A program made the position numbers and the translations under genes. A stretch of DNA of 30,880 nucleotides, taken from contig CAZLEX010000018.1 of the NCBI GenBank assembly GCA_964558655.1, positions 1-30,880 on the forward strand, given 5' to 3'. This document shows, one piece after another, positions 15,920 through 23,574 of this stretch; the first letter of the stretch is position 1; every line of letters starts with the position of its first letter. Under the pieces are notes generated by a model. It saw nothing but the letters and a program-made list of their open reading frames with translations. It had not been told where the DNA came from and ran no database searches. This DNA is from RGIG6353 sp964558655 (GTDB lineage Bacteria; Bacillota; Clostridia; Oscillospirales; SIG627).

Positions 15920-17608
15920 GTGAATAAAAAAACCGTAATAACTGTTTTGTTGATTATTTTAATTCCCATTATTTTTTTATTTGTATATTTTGCTCTTCCC
16001 AAGAAAATGTCATCAGATGATATATACAAAATAAAGCTTACGAGTTTAGACGGAACCGTTTGGGAATATACAGATGATGCCGATAAAGAATTTTTTTTGA
16101 AAACGGTAAACAACTTTTCTCCGATAGAAGATCAGACATATTCATCGAATATGTGGGATTTATATACATTGGAAATTGAACAGGATTTGGAGAACACGGT
16201 TTATTATCTCTGTTTGTCGGCAGAAGCCGATACAAAAAGATGTTTAGCTTACGATTCCGAAGCAAATTGGTATAGAATCGATCCTGACGATGCCAAAACA
16301 ATATTAACAAAGATACAAATCAGCACTGTCGATTCATACAACGAACCGCCGAAAATTTTTATGACGGTTTCTGGCGAAAAGAACGAATTATCGCAAACAA
16401 ATTATGAGTGGAACTATTTATTGGCGGACGGAAGTTATGCTACTTTGTTCGGAGGAACAGATAATGTTTTCGAAAGTACAATAACCGTCTCTTCGCTTAT
16501 AGGAATTACTTTGGATTTTTCTTTACTGCCCGACTGGTTTGATATAAAAATTTTTGATGATGAAAATCTGATTTTTTCAGGCGATGAAACAACGCTCAAA
16601 AATTTTTCTTATGGCAAAGATGCACGACTTTTAGCTAAAATATCATGTAAATGGTATGTTGAAAATTCCGAATACTATTATGGCAGCGTCAATTGCGAAT
16701 TTTATTTTAATTATGATATTAAAGCTACGGCGTCTCTTGACAAAGAAACATATAAAGTCGGTGAAATTGCCTATATAACTTTAGAAAATGCCGATTTGGA
16801 TAATTTTGAAATTGAAACTGAACTCATCACTTCAACCAATCCTTCTTTTCGTAGTTACAACGGTAAAAAGTGCATTCTTTTACCTATTTCCTGCTACAAT
16901 GTATCCGGAGATTATCCGGTTACATTAATTTCGGAAAATACCAGGATTTCTCTTAACATAAAAATAACAGAGAATGACTGGGCAGAAAGTAATCCGGAAT
17001 ATGTCGAAGTAAATTTGCTTTCTTCAAATGCCGATGAGTACGAAACCGCACTTGAGAATTTTACAAATGAAATATCGCTCAATTCTATTGTCTCACAATC
17101 GGAGCCTTTGTGGAAAAGCGGCTTTATTACCCCTGTTAAGAAATATGTGGAAGGGAAGCAGTCTTATTGGATAACTTCACCGACATTCGGATACGGTCAA
17201 ATAGTTGACGGAAGAAAAATCGGTGTTAAAAATTTCGGATATCACTATATTCAATCTGCCGAATTTGAACATATTGATGTTAGGAGTATCGCAGACGGCA
17301 AAGTTGTCTTTTTAGGTGAAACGACCGCATTTGGTACAACTGTTGTGATAGATCACGGTTTCGGGCTTTTAAGTGTGTACGGGCATCTCGGAAATGTTGA
17401 AATTTCTTATGATGAAACAGTTAAACAAGGAGATACTATCGCCTCTTCCTCCGATTCCGGAATCCTTATGAAGAGCGGCACATCGGGACAAGTCTTTTTC
17501 GCGGCAATTTACGACGGAGTTTTTATTAATCCTTCGCATTTGTTTTCCGAACAAAATTCTGAAGAATCATCAGAATATACACTTCCTTTGCCGTTTTTTA
17601 ACAATTAA
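15920..17608 (+). CDS. Membrane-anchored LytM/M23-like protein lacking canonical zinc motifs
   Basis: A 562-residue protein beginning with GTG (GGAGG 7 bases upstream). Residues 1-30 contain one membrane anchor (TVITVLLIILIPIIFLFVYFA). A long, unrecognised extracytoplasmic region follows. The last ~130 residues match the M23/LytM beta-fold: YGQIVDGRKIG, DVRSIADGKVVFLG, TTVVIDHGFGLLSVYGHLG, VKQGDTIASS. Active M23 enzymes have H-x-G-x-D and HLHFE; here the last motif reads GQVFFAA, and the first has no clear H..D pair. It may therefore be a non-hydrolytic adaptor or activator, like EnvC or NlpD. It appears to be in an operon with the S24 repressor. The fold is fairly sure, the function not. Confidence 0.8.
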   Translation: MNKKTVITVLLIILIPIIFLFVYFALPKKMSSDDIYKIKLTSLDGTVWEYTDDADKEFFLKTVNNFSPIEDQTYSSNMWDLYTLEIEQDLENTVYYLCLSAEADTKRCLAYDSEANWYRIDPDDAKTILTKIQISTVDSYNEPPKIFMTVSGEKNELSQTNYEWNYLLADGSYATLFGGTDNVFESTITVSSLIGITLDFSLLPDWFDIKIFDDENLIFSGDETTLKNFSYGKDARLLAKISCKWYVENSEYYYGSVNCEFYFNYDIKATASLDKETYKVGEIAYITLENADLDNFEIETELITSTNPSFRSYNGKKCILLPISCYNVSGDYPVTLISENTRISLNIKITENDWAESNPEYVEVNLLSSNADEYETALENFTNEISLNSIVSQSEPLWKSGFITPVKKYVEGKQSYWITSPTFGYGQIVDGRKIGVKNFGYHYIQSAEFEHIDVRSIADGKVVFLGETTAFGTTVVIDHGFGLLSVYGHLGNVEISYDETVKQGDTIASSSDSGILMKSGTSGQVFFAAIYDGVFINPSHLFSEQNSEESSEYTLPLPFFNN

Positions 17609-17621
17609 CGCAATAAATAAA

Positions 17622-17661
17622 CACCTGCTTTTTAAATACTTTGAAAAGCAGGTGCATTTTG
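17622..17661. terminator. Bidirectional terminator between convergent genes
   Basis: CACCTGCTTTT (17622-17632) pairs with AAAAGCAGGTG (17644-17654), an 11-bp perfect stem with T-rich flanks on both strands. It separates the LytM-like gene (plus) from the YgiQ gene (minus). Confidence 0.8.
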
Positions 17662-17670
17662 TAATCTTGT

Positions 17671-19407
17671 TTACTTATTTTTATAATTCTTTTTGGAGCT
17701 TGTATTTTTAAATTTTTTATAAGGCTGTAAAAGAGCTCTTTGAGTTGTTTTTTCGTCGTATGAGTTCGGTATATATATTTTATTGCAGGTAAAAGGATCA
17801 ATTCCGGTATAATACATACAGGTTGATGCGGTACCTGGTGTCGGATAAAAATCCTGAACCTGTTCCGGTTTTAAATGATGACTTTTAATATATTCTGAAA
17901 GCTCAAGTGCATCTTTCATTTCGGATCCGGGATGACTTGACATTAAATACGGTACTATGTATTGCTCTTTTCCTATTTCTTTGGAATATTTAAAATACTT
18001 TTCGCAAAACGAATTGTAAATTTCTATATTAGGTTTTCCCATAAGTTTTAAGACTCTGTCGGAACAGTGTTCCGGTGCAACTTTAAGCTGACCGCTGACA
18101 TGATCCCTCACGAGTTTTTTGAAAAATTCGTCGTTTTTATCATACATTAAATAATCAAAGCGAATCCCCGAACGGATAAATACTTTTTTTACCCCTTTAA
18201 CTTTTTCAACAGCTTTTAATAATTCCAAATATTCCGAATGGTCAACTTCGAGCTGTTTACACGGTACGGGTGTAAGACATTTTCGTGATTTGCACATTCC
18301 TTCGGTTAATTGCTTTTTGCAAGATGGTTTTCTGAAATTTGCAGTCGGTCCGCCGACATCGTGAATGTAACCCTTAAAGTCGGGCTTTGAAGCTAAAATT
18401 TCCGCCTCTTTAACACAGGATTCAATCGATCTTGATCTTACACTTCGTCCCTGATGATAGGCGATGGCACAGAAATTACACGCACCGAAGCATCCTCTGT
18501 TATGCGTTATTGAAAATTTAACTTCATTTATTGCCGGGACGCCGCCTAATTCTTTATATATAGGGTGTGCCTCACGCATATAGGGAAGTGAATATACTTT
18601 ATCCAATTCATTTTGCTCAAGCGGCGGCATCGGTGGATTTTGAACCAAAAGTTTGGTACCGTAACCCTCAAGCAGCGTTTTACCGTGTATATGGTCGCAA
18701 TTATTGTACTGAATTGCAAAATTTTTTGCATAGAGCACTTTATCGTTCTTTATTTCTTCAAATTCGCCGAGAAATTCAAAATTATTTCCGGGAATATAGT
18801 CACGCTCGGTCATAACAACAGTACCTTTAATATCACGCAGTTTTGATATCGGCACACCTTTGTCAAGCAGTTTTGCGATTTGCAAAATTATTTTTTCTCC
18901 CATTCCGTATGTAAGAATGTCGGCGGCAGAATCTACGAGTATACTGTGCCTTACTTTGTTATCCCAGTAATCATAATGCGAAAAGCGTCTGAGAGATGCT
19001 TCCAAACCGCCTATGATTATCGGAACATCTCGAAAAGCCTCACGAATTCTGTTGCAATATACAATAACCGCACGGTCGGGACGCATATTAATTTTTCCGC
19101 CTGGTGAGTAGTAATCGTAATTACGCTTTTTTCTTGCGACTGTGTAGTGTGCCACCATTGAATCTATATTGCCCGATGTTACCAAAAATCCGAGTCGTGG
19201 CCGTCCGAAACGCTTAAAATTGTCACAGGTATGCCAATCCGGCTGAGATAAAACAGCAACTTTAAAACCCGCATTTTCCAATACACGCGATATTATGGCA
19301 ACGCCGAAGCTGGGGTGATCCACATAGGCGTCTCCGCTTACATATACAAAATCAACTTCAGACCAATTGCGTTCCTTGACCTCTTCCGGAGATATAGGTA
19401 AAAACAT
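17671..19407 (-). CDS. YgiQ family radical SAM protein
   Basis: A 578-residue protein with the YgiQ layout: N-terminal DUF3362-type region starting FLPISPEEVKERNW, an early YVSGDAYVDHPSFG, GGLEASLRRFSHYDYWD, and the radical-SAM cluster motif CFGACNFC. The C-terminal half has IRSGIRFDYL, KVAPEHCSD and PYLMSSHPG. The three cysteines hold a 4Fe-4S cluster for S-adenosylmethionine cleavage. The reaction of YgiQ proteins is, to my knowledge, not established. GAGGTG precedes the ATG. The gene stands alone, divergent from the TspO gene. The C-terminus is Lys-rich and a little shorter than in some homologues. Confidence 0.93.
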   Translation of the reverse strand: MFLPISPEEVKERNWSEVDFVYVSGDAYVDHPSFGVAIISRVLENAGFKVAVLSQPDWHTCDNFKRFGRPRLGFLVTSGNIDSMVAHYTVARKKRNYDYYSPGGKINMRPDRAVIVYCNRIREAFRDVPIIIGGLEASLRRFSHYDYWDNKVRHSILVDSAADILTYGMGEKIILQIAKLLDKGVPISKLRDIKGTVVMTERDYIPGNNFEFLGEFEEIKNDKVLYAKNFAIQYNNCDHIHGKTLLEGYGTKLLVQNPPMPPLEQNELDKVYSLPYMREAHPIYKELGGVPAINEVKFSITHNRGCFGACNFCAIAYHQGRSVRSRSIESCVKEAEILASKPDFKGYIHDVGGPTANFRKPSCKKQLTEGMCKSRKCLTPVPCKQLEVDHSEYLELLKAVEKVKGVKKVFIRSGIRFDYLMYDKNDEFFKKLVRDHVSGQLKVAPEHCSDRVLKLMGKPNIEIYNSFCEKYFKYSKEIGKEQYIVPYLMSSHPGSEMKDALELSEYIKSHHLKPEQVQDFYPTPGTASTCMYYTGIDPFTCNKIYIPNSYDEKTTQRALLQPYKKFKNTSSKKNYKNK

Positions 19408-19503
19408 TCTTGCACCTCTAAATATTATTTTAAATTATTATTTATTTAGTCATAATTTTCAGAATTTAAAGTATACTGTATAGTGAACTCAAAGGAGGAA
19501 ATT

Positions 19504-19968
19504 ATGATTAATTTTTCATCGTTGATTATTAATCTTGCGATAAGTATGTTTACCGGCATCTTATCTGCTTTTTTGACAAGAGGGGAAACAGAAATGTTAT
19601 TTGATAAAATAACGAAAGCTCCTCTCACACCTGCACCGGCTGTATTTCCGATAGTATGGACTGTTCTTTTCTTTTTGATGGGAATAAGCGGATACATTAT
19701 TTGGGAATCAAAGTGCAAAACGAGAAATGTATCATTAAAAATTTATGCTTTGCAATTGATATTCAATTTTTTCTGGCCAATAATATTTTTTAAATTTGAA
19801 GAATTCGATATAGCGTTTTTCTGGATTATATTATTACTGATTACGGTAATAATTATGGTTGAACTATTTTTGAATTGTTCCAAAAAGGCGGGTTATTTGC
19901 AAATACCGTATGTTATATGGCTCATATTTGCTTCATATCTTAATTTTTCGGTTTGCGTTCTCAATTAA
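19504..19968 (+). CDS. TspO/MBR family protein
   Basis: A 154-residue integral membrane protein with five hydrophobic segments. Signatures of TspO are present: PLTPAPAVFPIVWTVLFFLMG, the central QLIFNFFWPIIFF and IPYVIWLIFASYLN. TspO proteins bind tetrapyrroles and other ligands and modulate stress responses; the role in Clostridia is unclear. I chose the ATG at 19504 because AAGGAGG is 6 bases upstream; an in-frame GTG at 19483 lies before that site. The gene has a separate terminator and appears monocistronic. Confidence 0.92.
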   Translation: MINFSSLIINLAISMFTGILSAFLTRGETEMLFDKITKAPLTPAPAVFPIVWTVLFFLMGISGYIIWESKCKTRNVSLKIYALQLIFNFFWPIIFFKFEEFDIAFFWIILLLITVIIMVELFLNCSKKAGYLQIPYVIWLIFASYLNFSVCVLN

Positions 19969-19970
19969 CT

Positions 19971-20006
19971 TTACAGGGCTGTTTAAACGGCCCTGTAACT
20001 GTTTTA
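19971..20006. terminator. Terminator between tspO-like and hxlR-like genes
   Basis: TTACAGGGC (19971-19979) and GCCCTGTAA (19990-19998) form a perfect 9-bp stem with a 10-base loop. CTGTTTTATG follows, a modest T run. It lies between convergent genes. Confidence 0.7.
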
Positions 20007-20017
20007 TGTCACTCGTT

Positions 20018-20368
20018 TTAATTTTTTAAATTTGCTTCGCCCCATTTAGCCAATTCTGTAAATACGGGAAGAAGTTCTCTTCCTTTTTCAGTCAGTGAAT
20101 ATTCTACATGAGGCGGTATTTCATTATACTGTTCTCTGTGAACTATACCGAAATTTTCCAAGTCTCTTAGAGTATTTGTAAGCATTGTATTGGTTATTTT
20201 AGGGACAGCTTTTTTTAATTCTCCGAAACGGCACGATTCATGTTTGCACAATTCATAAATAATATGTGTACGCCATTTTCCGCTTAGAATCTCAAGAGTT
20301 TTTCTCATAGGGCAGTTGTCATTCACTTTGACTGTCATTAATTTGTTCAAATATTCTTCCGCTGTCAT
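20018..20368 (-). CDS. HxlR family transcriptional regulator
   Basis: A 116-residue winged-helix protein with the HxlR pattern: NDNCPMRKTLEILSGKW near the start, RFGELKKAVPKITNTMLTNTLRDLE in the recognition region and EYSLTEKGREL in the wing. The single cysteine in the conserved CP motif (Cys19) is the residue used for redox or electrophile sensing in YodB and HypR. Its promoter overlaps that of the divergent flavodoxin gene across a perfect palindrome, so it very probably represses both itself and the flavodoxin. The reading frame is complete. Confidence 0.93.
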   Translation of the reverse strand: MTAEEYLNKLMTVKVNDNCPMRKTLEILSGKWRTHIIYELCKHESCRFGELKKAVPKITNTMLTNTLRDLENFGIVHREQYNEIPPHVEYSLTEKGRELLPVFTELAKWGEANLKN

Positions 20369-20421
20369 TTTTTTGCATCTCCGGTATAATTTTTTGTACT
20401 AAGTATAATTTATTTGCGTAC

Positions 20422-20471
20422 TTGCTATTTATTTCAATACATAGTATAATAAATATACTATACTTTGTCAA
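20422..20471. promoter_or_regulatory. Overlapping divergent promoters with palindromic operator
   Basis: A perfect 21-bp inverted repeat (ATAGTATA-N5-TATACTAT, 20441-20461) lies between the HxlR gene and the flavodoxin gene. The plus promoter is TTGCTA (20422-20427), 17 bases, TATAAT (20445-20450). The minus promoter is TTGACA (20466-20471), 17 bases, TATACT (20443-20448). Both -10 boxes fall inside the palindrome, so one bound dimer would block both genes. A further TACTAAGTATA half-site pair lies at 20397-20407. Confidence 0.8.
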
Positions 20472-20483
20472 GGAGTAATCAAT

Positions 20484-20921
20484 ATGAAAACTGCTGTTGT
20501 ATATTATTCAAAACATCATTCAAATACCAAAAAAATTCTCGATGCCATTGTAAAAGGCGATGAAATAACGCTTATTGATGTTAATTCGGAACAGCCTGTT
20601 GACCTTAATGCTTATGATCGCATAGGTTTTGCTTCGGGAATTTACTATTCAAAATTCCATAAAAAAATATTAAATTTTGCAAAAGAAAATATGCCGAAAA
20701 ACAAGGAATGTTTTTTTATTTATACTTACGGTGCGAAAAAAGACGGATATACGAATGCAATAACAGATGTCGTTAAGGAGAACGGTGCGAAAATAATCGG
20801 AGAATTCGGTTGCTTTGGATTTAATACTTACGGACCTTTCAAACTTATCGGCGGAATAGCCAAAGGTCACCCAAACGAAAAAGATTTATCCGATACAATT
20901 GCTTTTTACAAAAATTTATAA
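20484..20921 (+). CDS. Flavodoxin family protein
   Basis: A 145-residue protein with the flavodoxin fold. The FMN phosphate loop is YYSKHHSNTKKI (residues ~8-19), with ASGIYYSKFHKKI and FIYTYGAK marking the second and third FMN-contacting loops. It should carry electrons or reduce small molecules using FMN. GGAG precedes the ATG. Control by the divergent HxlR regulator suggests a quinone- or electrophile-stress role, but that is inferred from analogy with YodB-controlled genes. The gene ends in its own terminator. Confidence 0.9.
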   Translation: MKTAVVYYSKHHSNTKKILDAIVKGDEITLIDVNSEQPVDLNAYDRIGFASGIYYSKFHKKILNFAKENMPKNKECFFIYTYGAKKDGYTNAITDVVKENGAKIIGEFGCFGFNTYGPFKLIGGIAKGHPNEKDLSDTIAFYKNL

Positions 20922-20954
20922 CAAATTCAATATAAAATTAATTATCTCCAAAAC

Positions 20955-20998
20955 AAAAATTCCGTAAGGTTTAAGTATTCTTGCGGAATTTTTTTATA
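20955..20998 (+). terminator. Terminator of the flavodoxin gene
   Basis: AAAAATTCCGTAAG (20955-20968) pairs with CTTGCGGAATTTTT (20980-20993), one G-T pair, followed by more T. Confidence 0.85.
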
Positions 20999-21035
20999 AA
21001 AAAGACACACATAGTGCTTTTGCACCATGTGTGTC
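20996..21035 (-). terminator. Terminator of the GH20-like gene
   Basis: On the minus strand GACACACATGGTGC (from 21022-21035) pairs with GCACTATGTGTGTC (from 21004-21017), one wobble pair, then TTTTTTATAA. Confidence 0.85.
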
Positions 21036-21042
21036 AAGATGT

Positions 21043-22035
21043 TTATTTGTAGAACTTATCGCGTGCGGCACGGAATGCTTCGAAAGTTTCCGTAAAATAT
21101 TTTTTCTGATCTTTGCGGGTTTGATACCAAGGAGCCGTCATATATCCTAAAATTTGATTATCCGGTGCATTGTCGCGGAAATATTCGAGAAGGTCGTCGT
21201 GATTATAAACGCATTTGTTGAAGACGGAAGCACACGGAACATATAAATATCCCTCTTTCATGAGAGGTATTGCAACTTCCACAAAATGTACCAAAAAAGG
21301 ATCTTCCTCAACATACTTAAATCCTCTTTCTTTGTATATGCCTTCATTGTAATATACCTGATATTCGCTTCTCGAATCTATGGGAGTGTAATGATCGGGA
21401 CGGAGAGCGTTGTAGTGATATGGAGAAAGGACCATTTCATCAGGCTCAAAATTTTTCTTGTATTCTTCGGGATTTTCAAAAAGCGGGTTAGACCACACCC
21501 ACGGCTTTGCACCCGTATCTTCTACGCAATCGGCAAGAAATCTCAAATCGTGCCAGTAAAGATCACCCTTGCGGTAAATGCAAAGATCACTTGAACAGTA
21601 CTGTGCACTTTCTTCGTCCATACCGAGATGAATATAATCGGGATGTTCAAAAAGTTCGTAAACTTCTTTTATAAGGTCATTGGCTACACGATAATAGGTG
21701 GGAGTTGAAAGCATTCTCGCATAAACTCCGAGCCAATAATCGTGATTTGCCGAAAAATTCAACTTAGGAATAATTTTGATACCGCGTTCTTTGCAACGGG
21801 CTATCTCCTGTCTTACGCGTTTTCTCGGCCACGCACCTTTAATTGAAATTTCGGGGTGGGAAGCAAATTGAATACCGTTGCCTATATCGAGAACAATGGT
21901 ATTTATGCCTGTTTTTGCGGATTCATCAACAATGTAGTCCCATACTTCATCATCAAAATGAAGTTCGTCTTCAATGGTTCTTGCCCACATATTAGAATTC
22001 ATATGAACGAGCAAAGACCAAATCTTTTCTGCCAT
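21043..22035 (-). CDS. GH20-like TIM-barrel protein, putative intracellular glycosidase
   Basis: A 330-residue protein without signal peptide or membrane segment. It begins like a TIM-barrel glycosidase (WSLLVHMNSNMW, TIVLDIGNGIQFASHPE, KIIPKLNFSANHDYW). The strand-4 end HLGMDEES (Asp140-Glu141) resembles the D-E catalytic pair of family 20 beta-hexosaminidases, whose usual form is HIGGDE. Later WVWSNPLF and GYMTAPWYQT fit barrel strands carrying Trp residues. The family assignment rests on pattern resemblance only; a carbohydrate-active role is likely, the substrate unknown. AGGAG lies 9 bases before the ATG. It has a clear promoter and terminator, so it is monocistronic. Confidence 0.6.
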   Translation of the reverse strand: MAEKIWSLLVHMNSNMWARTIEDELHFDDEVWDYIVDESAKTGINTIVLDIGNGIQFASHPEISIKGAWPRKRVRQEIARCKERGIKIIPKLNFSANHDYWLGVYARMLSTPTYYRVANDLIKEVYELFEHPDYIHLGMDEESAQYCSSDLCIYRKGDLYWHDLRFLADCVEDTGAKPWVWSNPLFENPEEYKKNFEPDEMVLSPYHYNALRPDHYTPIDSRSEYQVYYNEGIYKERGFKYVEEDPFLVHFVEVAIPLMKEGYLYVPCASVFNKCVYNHDDLLEYFRDNAPDNQILGYMTAPWYQTRKDQKKYFTETFEAFRAARDKFYK

Positions 22036-22094
22036 AACAGTTTTCTCCTAATTACTTTTTATATTTTTCTGTGTAAGCTTTGCCACACAGGTAA

Positions 22095-22123
22095 ATGTTA
22101 TCAAAAAAATCCGTAAAAGTCAA
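22095..22123 (-). promoter_or_regulatory. Promoter of the GH20-like gene
   Basis: On the minus strand TTGACT (22118-22123) and TAACAT (22095-22100) are 17 bases apart. The -35 begins only 13 bases past the stop of the upstream carboxypeptidase gene, and no terminator separates them. Confidence 0.6.
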
Positions 22124-22135
22124 TATTAAAAGTGA

Positions 22136-23404
22136 TTATTTTTTTATATATTCCATATATTCTTCGAGACACATGTTGAGTTGATGCATTTTTGTTGCAT
22201 GGTATCTGCCTACAAATCTGAAATGCCAAGGTTCGTAGCTTATGCCTGTAATTTCCGTTTTATCTTCCGGATATCTGAGAATAAATCCGAATTTATATGC
22301 ATTTTCTTCGAGCCACGCGGCAGCATCTGTATCACCGAAGGCAGTAGAAGCTGCAGGAAAGTTGTGCATATCAACGCATAATCCGCTTTGATGTTCACTG
22401 CTTCCGGGCCTGTTGACACTCTTTGCCGCTTCTTCTTCGCTGCCTGTCAAAGCAACTTCCTGTTCAAAGAGCTGTGCCTGATAACTGTATGAGCGGTATC
22501 CGCTTGTTACAGTGATGTCATCGTAACCGTTTGCCGCAGCTTCGTTTAAAAATGCCTCAAGAGCCATACAAGCACTTGTGACGAGCTTTTGCTGAGCACG
22601 ACCGTCTTGACGGGTATATTTTGTCGCCGTTAAATCTTCCGGTATATAGTCTTGAGGTAATGTATTGGAAGCGTTAACAAGAAAGAGAAATTCATCGCGA
22701 TTATCCGGAACAATATATTTTTCGTATTGTGAAACATCGGTTTTGAAATTAAAATCGTTTGTCTGATTTGCTTCGGAAGAATCATCGGGAATGGTAGGAG
22801 ATTCGACGGTCTTTTTCATTACGAATGAGGGATTTGCGGTAGTGTCTTTTGAGATAGTACAAATACCGGTTGCATCATCCTTTTCTATGATGAAACCTAA
22901 TACATGATTTTCGAAAAAGTCAAGAGGTATGTAAAGAACGCCGTTTAAAAAACCGACTTTTTCCGTCATCTCGACTTTGTTTCCGTTTACATCGGCACAA
23001 AGGGAATCCAAATCAAAGTTCACATATTCTTTTGATTCGGCGAATTCAAAACCTACGGTATTTTCACTTTTTGTAACGGTTATGTCGGTAAGTTCCGATA
23101 ATATATCAGATGTTACGCAAAGTACTCCGTCATACACGGAATCGTCATAATTGAAATTCTTTTTATTTACGGAATATGTATATTTAGTATTTTCATCGTC
23201 GTTTGCCTTGCTGTTTTTATTTAATTTTATCAGCAAAATCAAACCGGCAATAAGTATTAGAAAAATATATACGGAAAGAAATATGATAATCGACGCTCTA
23301 ATTCTGCGGCGTCTTGCAATTTGTTGCTTTTTTTTGATATACTCCGTTCTCCTCATAGCTTGAGGAACCGAATTCTTTTTTTGAGAAAATTTGTTATCGT
23401 TCAT
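22136..23404 (-). CDS. Membrane-anchored D,D-carboxypeptidase, VanY/M15B family
   Basis: A 422-residue protein. A basic cytoplasmic tail and a membrane segment (RASIIIFLSVYIFLILIAGL, ~residues 35-60) are followed by a region resembling copper-amine-oxidase-N-like beta repeats (GVLYIPLDFFEN, GICTISKD). The C-terminal ~170 residues are an M15B peptidase: TVTSGYRSYSYQAQLF, the zinc ligands in GSSEHQSGLCVDMH (His and Asp) and EPWHFRFVG (His). It should remove the terminal D-Ala from peptidoglycan stem peptides outside the cell. I chose the ATG at 23404 because GAGGT lies just upstream; an in-frame ATG at 23416 overlaps that ribosome binding site. No vancomycin-resistance genes are nearby, so this is an ordinary wall-remodelling enzyme. 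Confidence 0.92.
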   Translation of the reverse strand: MNDNKFSQKKNSVPQAMRRTEYIKKKQQIARRRRIRASIIIFLSVYIFLILIAGLILLIKLNKNSKANDDENTKYTYSVNKKNFNYDDSVYDGVLCVTSDILSELTDITVTKSENTVGFEFAESKEYVNFDLDSLCADVNGNKVEMTEKVGFLNGVLYIPLDFFENHVLGFIIEKDDATGICTISKDTTANPSFVMKKTVESPTIPDDSSEANQTNDFNFKTDVSQYEKYIVPDNRDEFLFLVNASNTLPQDYIPEDLTATKYTRQDGRAQQKLVTSACMALEAFLNEAAANGYDDITVTSGYRSYSYQAQLFEQEVALTGSEEEAAKSVNRPGSSEHQSGLCVDMHNFPAASTAFGDTDAAAWLEENAYKFGFILRYPEDKTEITGISYEPWHFRFVGRYHATKMHQLNMCLEEYMEYIKK

Positions 23405-23462
23405 ATTATACCTCATACAATAAATATTTTCCGATTTTGATTTTTCTGTTTTATCAATGAAT

Positions 23463-23491
23463 ATGATATCACAAAAAAATAATTATTTCAA
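23463..23491 (-). promoter_or_regulatory. Promoter of the VanY-like gene
   Basis: On the minus strand TTGAAA (23486-23491) and TATCAT (23463-23468) are 17 bases apart. Confidence 0.6.
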
Positions 23492-23510
23492 CAATTAGTG
23501 CGATAATATC

Positions 23511-23539
23511 TTGATTTTTTCAAAAAAAAATAGTATTAT
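23511..23539 (+). promoter_or_regulatory. Promoter of the flavoprotein-cmk-plsC-ispH operon
   Basis: TTGATT (23511-23516) and TATTAT (23534-23539) are 17 bases apart, about 35 bases before the first ATG. Confidence 0.6.
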
Positions 23540-23574
23540 TATGAGGTGATATAATTTGTAATTCAGAGGAAAAA

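Noticed and set aside
22136..23404. VanY-like gene as part of a vancomycin-resistance cluster
   Set aside because: No vanS/R, vanH, ligase or vanX-like gene is nearby; M15B carboxypeptidases of this kind are ordinary wall enzymes in Clostridia.
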